A stretch of 5,512 nucleotides of DNA, from NCBI GenBank assembly GCA_025998595.1, contig BNWE01000089.1:1-5512 (forward strand), read 5' to 3'. The stretch's first letter is position 1, and the number at the start of each line of letters is the position of its first letter. Source of the DNA: Alphaproteobacteria bacterium (GTDB lineage: Bacteria > Pseudomonadota > Alphaproteobacteria > UBA3830). The notes under the pieces were generated by a model, which was not told the DNA's origin, did no database searches, and saw only the letters and a program-made list of their open reading frames with translations. The position numbers were made by a program, and so were the translations under genes. Positions 1-5,512 of the stretch are shown in pieces.

Positions 1-143
1 ACTTCAAATTTTCCGAAAACACGATGATCGGCATCTTCTCCCAAAGGAATAAATTTAAACAAATGGTGATACTCTATATCTCCACGCTCACTAAGCCCAG
101 TAATCTCGACAATTTCTGTGATTTTTCCGGACACGGTCAGCAT
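1..143 (-). pseudogene. cpaF: CpaF/TadA-like pilus ATPase C-terminal remnant fused out of frame to the end of cpaE (runs off window)
   Basis: This frame, shifted relative to cpaE, opens with an ATG at 143-141 directly after a TAA and stays open to the window edge (47 codons). It reads SGKITEIVEITGL, then DIEYHHLFKFIPLGED, then VFGKFE. This matches the end region of CpaF/TadA secretion ATPases, where the pattern is (R)KxTxIxEIxGMEGDxxxxxDLFxF, then G.(V/I).G.FxxxG. CpaF is the hexameric ATPase that powers the pilus. The parts that carry Walker A, the Asp box and Walker B are missing; the upstream DNA is cpaE. No CpaE relative I know has such a sequence. The likely reading is that the end of cpaE and most of cpaF were deleted, leaving only the CpaF tail; a misassembly is the main alternative. 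The call relies on about 40 residues. Confidence 0.6.
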
Positions 144-1047
144 TTAGAAACTCCAAAATACGAGCCGTATTTTGCGCCGATGCCACGCTCATCTCGACAA
201 CCAAAACAACTATATCTGCTTTTTGAATGGCTATACGAGCAACTCCAGAAACGTCTCGTGGAGCATCCACCACAATGTAGTTAAATTGTTTTTTTGTTAA
301 ATCCAGAAGAGTAGAGAAGGCCTCAATGTTAGGCTCAGAGTCACTCATGAGATCTTCCAAACCGCCAAGATAAAACAATCTATTGTCATATTTCTTTAAT
401 ATTGTTTCCACGAAATATTCGTCTATTTTATCGGGTGATTCCAAGAGATCCAAATACGAACTTTCTGCCCCCATATCCAACATTAGGTGAACAGTTCCAA
501 ATAGAGAGTTCATATCCATCATGAGGGTTTGTCTGAAATGTCTGTTGGACATTATCCATGCGATATTGACACTTGCAGTTGTGGATCCGGCTCCACCGAC
601 AGTGCTGAGAAAATATATCAACTTCCCGACTTTCCACTTGAACTCTAATTTGTGCCCACTATTTGCATCATCAATTGCCTTTTTCAACAGCACCGTGTTT
701 ATGGGCTTCACCAGATAATCCGATATACCAATACTCAGGAAATCTCGGAACAACCCCACATCGTTTTTGCTTCCTATAGCTATGATATTCATACTAGGAG
801 CCCCAAGTTCCCGAACCTTAACAATATCACTCATGGGTAATTCGGAGTTTGAAATATCTAAAATAACAATCTTAGGACTTCTGTTTTTTTTTAAAAACTC
901 AACTGCTTCATCAGTGGCACCATTTATAACTTCGGTGTATCCAATGTTCAAATCCTTCACAAGAGTCATAATTACTTGTTTGGATACAGGATCCGTCACA
1001 AAACCAACTAGGTTGTAAGGTAAACCATCTGAATTATCACCTGCCAT
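91..1047 (-). CDS. cpaE: CpaE/TadZ-like pilus localisation ATPase, C-terminally truncated (318 aa)
   Basis: CpaE/TadZ proteins combine an atypical receiver domain with a ParA/MinD-like ATPase and place the Tad machine at its cell site. Residues 12-125 form the receiver-like domain, with VILDIS (Asp64) and YLVKPI (Lys114) at the phospho-acceptor and conserved-lysine positions. The ATPase starts at about 142. Its deviant Walker A is STVGGAGSTTASVNIAW (148-164), with Val in place of the usual signature Lys, as is common in this family. Next come the A' motif LMMDMN (175-180) and Walker B YIVVDAPR (257-264), then ADIVVLVVEMSVASAQNTARILEFL. After residue about 302 the homology stops: the frame adds a short unrelated tail and ends at TAG (93-91). 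Relatives run on for about 80-100 more residues. The start ATG at 1047 has only a weak upstream purine stretch (AAGTGGA). The gene lies 50 bp after cpaD. It is probably non-functional or altered; see the cpaF fragment that overlaps its end. Confidence 0.85.
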   Translation of the reverse strand: MAGDNSDGLPYNLVGFVTDPVSKQVIMTLVKDLNIGYTEVINGATDEAVEFLKKNRSPKIVILDISNSELPMSDIVKVRELGAPSMNIIAIGSKNDVGLFRDFLSIGISDYLVKPINTVLLKKAIDDANSGHKLEFKWKVGKLIYFLSTVGGAGSTTASVNIAWIMSNRHFRQTLMMDMNSLFGTVHLMLDMGAESSYLDLLESPDKIDEYFVETILKKYDNRLFYLGGLEDLMSDSEPNIEAFSTLLDLTKKQFNYIVVDAPRDVSGVARIAIQKADIVVLVVEMSVASAQNTARILEFLNADRVRKNHRNCRDYWA

Positions 1048-1097
1048 CGTAAATTATCCACTTCAATAAAAGCCAATTACTCACACTATTTTTCGAA

Positions 1098-1709
1098 CTA
1101 CTTTGTAGTTCCAGCAGCACGGATTGCATCATGTGCTGCCTGCCCCTTATATCTCCGAGGAGAAACAAGATCTGCATCATTTGCTATCATTTCCCTAAGA
1201 TTATATTTATCTGATACGCCAAACCTAGGTAGATTTTTATTTGTATCAATATCACCTATATATTCAGACCAGGGAGAACAATCTGGTTCTTTAATATCGT
1301 ATTTCAAAGCATCTATACGAACTCCCCTTTTGGCACCTTCGTATATCAATATTCCGGAATTAGTGATTCTACTATTTATGAATCCAGCCTTATATGCGGC
1401 TGTCATAACTCTGCGGCAAATTTTTTCCTGTGCCATATCTTTTATCGATTTATTTAGGGTTATGAGAAAAGATACTTCATTAACTCCCCTTGCTTTGGCA
1501 TCCTTAAAAAACTTCTTTATTTTCGGAATATCCTCATGAGCCAAATAATCGTTTCTATCTAGTTCAAAAAATTCAGATTCCTTGCTTTCGGAAACCTCAA
1601 GCTCGACAATTTTCGACACATAACCGTCGTTAGCCTGATACTGCTTTTCGCATCCCACCAACAAAACACATATCAGAGATAAATCAACTAAGAAAATCTT
1701 ATTCGACAT
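1098..1709 (-). CDS. cpaD: Tad pilus outer-membrane lipoprotein CpaD (203 aa)
   Basis: CpaD is an outer-membrane lipoprotein needed for Tad pilus biogenesis, acting with the CpaC secretin. From the ATG at 1709 the protein begins with a short lipoprotein signal peptide ending in LVGC, with the lipidated cysteine at residue 20. The middle contains a segment (about 60-120) resembling the family pattern in which a residue stretch is scanned and random positions compared (DIPKIKKFFKDAKARGVNEV). The C-terminal half carries the family's most conserved block: C144-S-P-W147, then LPRFGVSDKYNLREMI (160-175) and ANDADLVSPR (176-185). In relatives the centre usually reads FGCA.QxNLAxMVAxPxDL(V/I)xPR, so the second cysteine is Val here (residue 165). 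An upstream GTG at 1736 would add nine residues but spoil the signal peptide. Assignment to CpaD rests on the C-terminal block, the lipobox and its place between cpaC and cpaE. Confidence 0.85.
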   Translation of the reverse strand: MSNKIFLVDLSLICVLLVGCEKQYQANDGYVSKIVELEVSESKESEFFELDRNDYLAHEDIPKIKKFFKDAKARGVNEVSFLITLNKSIKDMAQEKICRRVMTAAYKAGFINSRITNSGILIYEGAKRGVRIDALKYDIKEPDCSPWSEYIGDIDTNKNLPRFGVSDKYNLREMIANDADLVSPRRYKGQAAHDAIRAAGTTK

Positions 1710-1713
1710 GCAA

Positions 1714-1720
1714 ACCTCCC
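1714..1720 (-). promoter_or_regulatory. Ribosome binding site that decides the cpaD start
   Basis: GGGAGGT is followed by four bases and then the ATG at 1709-1707. It is the best Shine-Dalgarno match among the genes here. It favours that ATG over the GTG at 1736 or ATG at 1733, which overlap the cpaC stop codon. Confidence 0.75.
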
Positions 1721-1732
1721 TGAGCCACACCA

Positions 1733-3286
1733 TCACCTAATAGAAAATCCAGCATTCTTCCCCTTCTTTATATTTTTATGAAATTTCCTGGTCAGAATTG
1801 ATTCCAGAGGAGAATATAACCTCGGTATCATATCAGTAGGTGTTTTCAATTTCTTGGAAGAAGGCTTTACGATGTATGGCGTAACAATAATGACCAACTC
1901 TTTTTCCGTCTTTTTCACATTACTCTGGCGAAACAGCGCTCCAAAGAAAGGTATATCCGCCAAAAACGGTGTTTCAGTGGAAGTAGAGTTCATGGTCGTC
2001 TGGAGCAAGCCGGCTATGGCCAAACTCTCCCCGCTTCCTAACTCCACTGTGGTCGACACTTCTTTACTCGTAACTTCCGGAGTTTCTACATCAGCTTTCT
2101 TACTGATAGTACTTACTTTAGGACTAACCTTTAGAGTGATTCTATCCTCCGATATGACCACCGGCGTAAACTCTATGGACGTACCCCACTGCTTGAATTC
2201 AGATGTATTACTGTTGCCTCCACTCTGATGTAGAGTGTACCCGAACTCTCCACCTGACTTAAATGTCGCGCTTGTACCGGACAATGCCACCAACGTTGGC
2301 TCCGCCAATATGGATGCAAATGATTCGTTGGCCAGAGCATCAATAAGTCCAGAGAGTCCAGTTTGCCCACCGATATATGCACTCCAGAGTGTACCTTTTT
2401 TATCTGCCATAGTTTCAGTAATGCTTTTAGACATTCTTTCTCCATCTCCCGAAAGAAAGCCATACTTAGCCCCATTTGCTGTAGCACCTTCTGACATCGC
2501 TTTCCAGTCAATGCCCAAACTCTTGCCCAAATCTCGTGTAACCTCGGCGATCTTCACCTTTAGCATAACCTGGGTGGACGTCTCAATTATCAGTTTATTA
2601 ACAATTTTCGCGGCAGCTACGAATCTTCCAACGATTTCCATAACATCAGAAGCTATTTCCGGAGAAGGAACTCTTCCTTTCACAATCAAAGAATTGTCTA
2701 TGGACATCAACTCAACTCTGGTATCCGGATACATTTCGGTAATTGCTTCTTTGATTGCTTCCAATGGATATGTGACCCGTACCTTACAATCAACCAAAGC
2801 ATTCCCATCTTTACCGTTAATAACAAAGGTGGTTACTCCGGGGGCTAATCCAATAACGTACAGCGAATTGTCCGTCAGCATCTGGACATCAATAATAGTC
2901 GGATCCGGAATGAAGATTTCGCTGATTTTTTCATTCAACTTTATGAAGTTCACAGAATTTATTTCAATTTCCTTGATTATGCCTTTGCGGAGCTTCAGCT
3001 CTTTTCTTTTAACTTGATCTTCTCCTATGGCCATTATGTGTTCATCGTCTGGATCTCTTGACGCGCCTTTCTCAGCACCATAGATATCATCGTAGTCGTC
3101 ATCATCATCTGAAATAGCGGATTTTTGTACCGTATTGGACGCGGCTTTTCCGGCAGCATAAACATCGGTGGCGCAAATGGAAATAAAACATAGAGTTGTC
3201 GCCAGTCCGACTCGAATGCTGATTTGATGCGGCAAGTTGCTACTAAAAAAAGTCGGTTTGCAACAGCCTAAATATACTTCTCTCAT
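1733..3286 (-). CDS. cpaC: Tad pilus outer-membrane secretin CpaC/RcpA (517 aa)
   Basis: This is the secretin that forms the outer-membrane channel for the Flp pilus. The N-terminus has a basic region, a hydrophobic stretch (about 26-40) and a likely signal peptidase I site after VYA (residue 44). An acidic Asp/Tyr-rich linker follows (59-69). The pilus-secretin N-terminal domain is at about 98-172 (SVNFIKLNEKISEIFIPDPT, then NSLYVIGLAPGVTTFVI), followed by a BON-like segment at about 173-235. The secretin core starts near 240 (VMLKVKIAEVTRDLGKSLGI). It continues with ANESFASILAEPTLVALSG (319-337), STTVELGSGESLAIAGLLQ (411-429) and FLADIPFFGALFR (441-453), and ends with ELVIIVTPYIVKP (463-475). 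A basic tail of about 40 residues completes it. The length is normal for the family and every core motif is present, so it looks intact. The ATG at 3286 is the first start in frame, but its ribosome site is weak. The signal-peptide n-region is long; a TTG at residue 18 is an alternative start. Its stop lies 23 bases before the favoured cpaD start. Confidence 0.93.
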   Translation of the reverse strand: MREVYLGCCKPTFFSSNLPHQISIRVGLATTLCFISICATDVYAAGKAASNTVQKSAISDDDDDYDDIYGAEKGASRDPDDEHIMAIGEDQVKRKELKLRKGIIKEIEINSVNFIKLNEKISEIFIPDPTIIDVQMLTDNSLYVIGLAPGVTTFVINGKDGNALVDCKVRVTYPLEAIKEAITEMYPDTRVELMSIDNSLIVKGRVPSPEIASDVMEIVGRFVAAAKIVNKLIIETSTQVMLKVKIAEVTRDLGKSLGIDWKAMSEGATANGAKYGFLSGDGERMSKSITETMADKKGTLWSAYIGGQTGLSGLIDALANESFASILAEPTLVALSGTSATFKSGGEFGYTLHQSGGNSNTSEFKQWGTSIEFTPVVISEDRITLKVSPKVSTISKKADVETPEVTSKEVSTTVELGSGESLAIAGLLQTTMNSTSTETPFLADIPFFGALFRQSNVKKTEKELVIIVTPYIVKPSSKKLKTPTDMIPRLYSPLESILTRKFHKNIKKGKNAGFSIR

Positions 3287-3317
3287 AACACCACATTCCC
3301 TATGTAATACTTACAAA

Positions 3318-3324
3318 ACCTCCC
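3318..3324 (-). promoter_or_regulatory. Strong Shine-Dalgarno-like GGGAGGT without a start codon at proper spacing
   Basis: GGGAGGT sits 12 bases after the cpaB stop in the 50-bp gap before cpaC, but it is about 31 bases from the cpaC ATG. What follows it (TTTGTAAG...) has no usable start; the only nearby TTG is directly followed by TAA. The same motif precedes cpaD at normal spacing (1714-1720). It may be a relic of an older start or a ribosome-loading site. Confidence 0.35.
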
Positions 3325-3336
3325 GGATAAATATTC

Positions 3337-5295
3337 TTATTTTCCGGCGGCTCTGGCATCACTGACGTTACCGTTCTTATCGAACTTTACTTCCTGAGCC
3401 GTTAATTTTTTGTATATTACAGCTCTTTTTTCGTCGCCATGTTTGGTCTCATCTCCCATGACTTTCCCAGAAACGATCTCATAGATCCCTTTCTCATTTC
3501 CATTATTCTTGAACTTTTTATCCAATGTTTCCTCAGATCTATTACTATATAATCCAGCAGCAGAATTTATATTATTAATCAACAATTCGGCGTTACTAGC
3601 TTCCGCCTCATTGCGTGCCCTCGTTTCCATTAGTTTTTCCGTAGAACTCTTTCGATTTACATCAAGTATATCGCTCATGATGGTTTCTGCCTTCTTTTCT
3701 TCTTCATCATTCTGCGCTTTCTTTTCCAGAAGCTTTTCCGTAGAACTCTTGCGATTTATATCAAGTATATCGCTCATGAGGATTTCATTATTCTTTTCTT
3801 CATCATCATTATGAGCTTTCTTTTCCAGAAGTTTTTCCGCAGAGCTCTTTCTACCTATATCAAGTATATCGTTCATGAGAACTTCTTCGTTCTTGGTCCC
3901 TTCATCCTTAAGGGCTTTCTTTTCCAGAAGCTTTTCCGCAGAGCTTCTGCGATTTATATCAATAATATCGCTCATGAGGACTTCCTCATCCCTGGATTTG
4001 TCATCATTATGAGCTTTCTTTTCCAGAAGCTTTTCCGCAGAGCTTCTGCGATTTATATCAATAATATCGCTCATGAGGACTTCCTCGTCATTGGACTTAT
4101 CATCTTTAAGCGACTTCTTTTCCAGAAGTTTTTCCGCAGAGCTCTTTCTACCTATATCAAGTATATCGTTCATGAGAACTTCTTCGTTCTTGGCCCCTTC
4201 ATCCTTAAGGGTTTTCTTTTCCAGAAGTTTTTCCGCAGAGCTCTTTCTACCTATATCAAGTATATCATTCATGAGATTTTCCTCGCTCTGGGTTCGCGAT
4301 TTTTTTTCCAAAAGCTTTTCTACGGAACTCTGGCGACTTATATTAAGTATGTCATTTACAATAAAATTATCACTTTCGTTGTTGTTTTCTTTAGCGGCAT
4401 CTTCAGCAGCATCTTCAGCGGTATCTTTTTTCACCTCACTGTCGTCAACCTCTTCATCCTGATTGCGAATAGAAATGACTATTCCCGTTGCACTTGATTG
4501 ATTTATCATTACTTCAACCATGTCTTCTTTTACTTCGAGGGTGATATTTCTAATCGGAGAGCCTGCTGCAGAATGTGCCTGTTCTGAATCTTCTTTTTTA
4601 GCTGTTTTTCGCTTTCCTGAGGTAGAACCGTCAACTGCTAGTACCGTCAACGCTTTATATTTATAAGTTTTTGTTCTATCGCCTTTACTATCCATAATTA
4701 GAACATCAATTATGTCACCGGGATATACCATATTGTTAAAAACGCTCGATTTCTGATCAACAACAAGCGTAACAGCCCTCATTCCTTTTTTTATGTAGGC
4801 TTCACTAACTTTTTGAGCCTCTTTCTTTTCTTCCTCTTGTTTTTTTTTCTTTTCTTCTTCCGCTCTCTTAGCAGGATCCATGTCATCGAGCATTTGAATT
4901 GTAAGTGGAATGCCATGGGGAATATCGTTCTTTGCCCACATCTTCATGGCTTTGCCGTAATCAGCTACATTATTCATGGGAACCTCTTCTCTGTCCTTGG
5001 CGATAAAATAAGGCAACAAGTCATCACTTGGCCATTTTTTCCAATCGCAACACTGGGCGGATATCTTTTCACCTTTTTTGATGTCTTTTGATACCACCAG
5101 CACATGGACATCCCAGGATTTCTTCTTGGTTTTATCCCTTGCCATAAGCGGAATGTCCGGCATGGGAATTTCATCTTTTGCGTCCTTAACGGCAACCGTA
5201 CTAACATTAGTCGGTAATAACCACCTGGCGAGACATGTGATGCCAAGTGCTATGATAGAGGCGATAATTAGTGGAATTAGATCTTTTTTATTCAT
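3337..5295 (-). CDS. cpaB: Tad pilus assembly protein CpaB/RcpC with a large tandem-repeat tail (652 aa)
   Basis: CpaB/RcpC proteins are inner-membrane-anchored periplasmic factors thought to link to or stabilise the CpaC secretin. A single membrane segment spans about residues 7-27. A SAF-like domain follows (about 65-135): VVSKDIKKGEKIS, then WKKWPSDDLLPYFI, then AKNDIPHGIPLT. The RcpC core starts at about 168 with KKGMRAVTLVVD and VYPGDIIDVLI (190-200), then SPIRNITLEV and a segment ending near residue 278. Between SAF and RcpC core (about 142-163) is a Lys/Glu-rich, probably helical or coiled-coil insert. Residues 292-301 hold a small TAED/AAED duplication (12-bp repeat near 4397-4419). 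Residues 312-571 are eight tandem repeats, seven of them exactly 33 residues. A degenerate unit and a basic tail (about 603-652) complete the protein. Usual CpaB length is roughly 260-330 residues, so about half of this protein is extra. The frame is intact throughout. CpaB identity is secure; the function of the repeats is unknown. Confidence 0.9.
   Translation of the reverse strand: MNKKDLIPLIIASIIALGITCLARWLLPTNVSTVAVKDAKDEIPMPDIPLMARDKTKKKSWDVHVLVVSKDIKKGEKISAQCCDWKKWPSDDLLPYFIAKDREEVPMNNVADYGKAMKMWAKNDIPHGIPLTIQMLDDMDPAKRAEEEKKKKQEEEKKEAQKVSEAYIKKGMRAVTLVVDQKSSVFNNMVYPGDIIDVLIMDSKGDRTKTYKYKALTVLAVDGSTSGKRKTAKKEDSEQAHSAAGSPIRNITLEVKEDMVEVMINQSSATGIVISIRNQDEEVDDSEVKKDTAEDAAEDAAKENNNESDNFIVNDILNISRQSSVEKLLEKKSRTQSEENLMNDILDIGRKSSAEKLLEKKTLKDEGAKNEEVLMNDILDIGRKSSAEKLLEKKSLKDDKSNDEEVLMSDIIDINRRSSAEKLLEKKAHNDDKSRDEEVLMSDIIDINRRSSAEKLLEKKALKDEGTKNEEVLMNDILDIGRKSSAEKLLEKKAHNDDEEKNNEILMSDILDINRKSSTEKLLEKKAQNDEEEKKAETIMSDILDVNRKSSTEKLMETRARNEAEASNAELLINNINSAAGLYSNRSEETLDKKFKNNGNEKGIYEIVSGKVMGDETKHGDEKRAVIYKKLTAQEVKFDKNGNVSDARAAGK
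3818..4242 (-). repeat. Higher-order duplication: two 128-bp segments 297 bp apart with three mismatches
   Basis: Bases 3818-3945 and 4115-4242 match over 128 bp with mismatches only at 3897/4194, 3915/4212 and 3931/4228. The offset is exactly three repeat units. In protein this is the LKDEG(A/T)KNEEV tail plus the following DIGRKSSAEK head, found in units 2-3 and again in units 5-6. It indicates that a block of three units was copied as a whole. Confidence 0.85.
3914..4086 (-). repeat. Recent single-unit duplication: two identical 74-bp segments 99 bp apart
   Basis: Bases 3914-3987 and 4013-4086 are identical over 74 bp by direct comparison. They encode the DINRRSSAEKLLEKK heads of two adjacent repeat units (residues 407-439 and 440-472). 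Other units differ at many synonymous sites, so this pair probably arose by recent slippage or unequal crossover, or was homogenised. Confidence 0.85.
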
Positions 5296-5296
5296 A

Positions 5297-5512
5297 TCAA
5301 CACCTAGATAACAAATTTTCGGCTATCACATAAAAAACACCGCCGGATAACGCTATCCCATATGGTATTTCTTGTCTCAGTGCGTTTGTGGGACATTTAT
5401 TGAGTGCAACAATCTTTCTACTAACACTACCAAGAGAAGGCAGTATTATATTCAGGAGCTTAAATGCGCTCTTTTCTTTTTGAAAGATGCATAACCAAGT
5501 AACTATCCTCCT
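5297..5512 (-). CDS. cpaA: Prepilin peptidase CpaA/TadV-like, C-terminal fragment (5' end outside window)
   Basis: An open frame enters from the right edge and runs 71 codons to a TGA at 5299-5297. It has no start in the window, so it is the 3' part of a longer gene. Near its end it reads EIPYGIALSGGVFYVIAENL. The I-P-Y-G-(I/V)-A pattern followed by a small-residue-rich hydrophobic stretch is typical of the last membrane segment of CpaA/TadV prepilin peptidases (A24 aspartic proteases). Those enzymes cleave the Flp pilin leader at the inner membrane. The catalytic aspartates lie upstream and cannot be checked here. The stop codon is one base from the cpaB ATG, which suggests translational coupling. 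The position directly before cpaB matches the cpaA-cpaB order of alphaproteobacterial Tad loci. Identification rests on one short motif plus context. Confidence 0.72.
   Translation of the reverse strand, partial: RRIVTWLCIFQKEKSAFKLLNIILPSLGSVSRKIVALNKCPTNALRQEIPYGIALSGGVFYVIAENLLSRC
5301..5305 (-). promoter_or_regulatory. Ribosome binding site of cpaB
   Basis: AGGTG lies five bases upstream of the cpaB ATG (5295-5293) and inside the last codons of the cpaA fragment. It supports this start and fits coupled translation of the two genes. Confidence 0.55.

Larger units (their letters stand above)
3583..4362 (-). repeat. 99-bp tandem repeat array inside cpaB (eight recognisable 33-aa units)
   Basis: Seven units of exactly 99 bp run from 4275 down to 3583, preceded by a diverged 87-bp unit (4362-4276). 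Anchor motifs recur at 3661, 3760, 3859, 3958, 4057, 4156 and 4255 on the plus strand, always 99 bp apart. Each unit encodes a conserved head of about 21 residues, such as LMNDILDIGRKSSAEKLLEK, and a variable tail of about 12 charged residues such as LKDEGAKNEEV or HNDDKSRDEEV. The heads fall into variants DIGRKSSAEK, DINRRSSAEK and D(I/V)NRKSSTEK. A ninth, badly decayed unit may follow (residues 572-604). The period is a multiple of three, so gain or loss of units keeps the frame. The heads look like amphipathic helices; this is inference. Confidence 0.95.

Noticed and set aside
91..180. A simple frameshift in an otherwise complete cpaE
   Set aside because: Reading on in the other frame gives CpaF-like, not CpaE-like, sequence. 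A one-base correction would not restore a normal CpaE end.
1048..1097. Terminator or promoter between cpaD and cpaE
   Set aside because: The 50-bp gap is AT-rich, but I see no GC-rich hairpin followed by a T-run and no clear -35/-10 pair. Read-through within the operon is simpler.
2235..3017. Plus-strand open frame of 260 codons
   Set aside because: It lies fully antisense to the well-supported secretin cpaC, and its protein shows no recognisable motif.
3583..4362. CRISPR-like array or WH2-type actin-binding repeats
   Set aside because: Repeats are contiguous 99-bp coding units without unique spacers of CRISPR size. The head superficially resembles WH2 (hydrophobic pair, then Ile and Gly), but the Gly spacing is off by one and the LKK core is absent.
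3811..4497. Long plus-strand open frame (228 codons) with repeated FLFQKLFRRA-type peptides
   Set aside because: It is the antisense reading of the 99-bp cpaB repeat array. The period divides by three, so an open antisense frame repeats itself. No ribosome site or independent homology seen.

Overview
The window is almost entirely one operon on the minus strand. It encodes the front half of a Tad/Flp (cpa-type) tight-adherence pilus system. Reading in the transcription direction (high to low coordinates), it holds the 3' end of a cpaA-like prepilin peptidase gene (5512-5297), cpaB/rcpC (5295-3337), the secretin gene cpaC/rcpA (3286-1733), a cpaD lipoprotein gene (1709-1098), cpaE/tadZ (1047-91) and a fragment resembling the extreme C-terminus of the pilus ATPase CpaF/TadA (143 to the window edge). 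This is the cpaABCDEF order known from Caulobacter and other Alphaproteobacteria. The CpaD family is largely alphaproteobacterial. With the AT-rich base composition and Lys/Asn/Ile-rich proteins, this suggests a low-GC alphaproteobacterium, possibly of a host-associated lineage such as Holosporales or Rickettsiales. That placement is inference; no marker gene is present.

In such a system CpaA matures the prepilin, CpaC forms the outer-membrane channel, CpaD is an outer-membrane lipoprotein partner of the channel, CpaB is a periplasmic inner-membrane-anchored protein that links to or gates the secretin, CpaE localises the machine, and CpaF powers pilus assembly from the cytoplasm. Genes are tightly spaced (1 to about 50 bp gaps). 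I see no convincing internal promoter or terminator, so a single transcript is likely.

Two things stand out. First, CpaB is 652 residues, more than twice the usual size. It carries a Lys/Glu-rich insert and a 99-bp (33-residue) tandem repeat array with eight recognisable units, including a higher-order three-unit (297-bp) duplication. Second, cpaE stops about 90 codons early, and from there the DNA continues in another frame as a CpaF-like C-terminus. It looks as if the end of cpaE and most of cpaF have been lost, so this copy of the locus may be decaying, rearranged or misassembled at that point.

No RNA genes, CRISPR arrays, insertion sequences or phage genes were seen. The plus strand contains only open frames that are shadows of the minus-strand genes.
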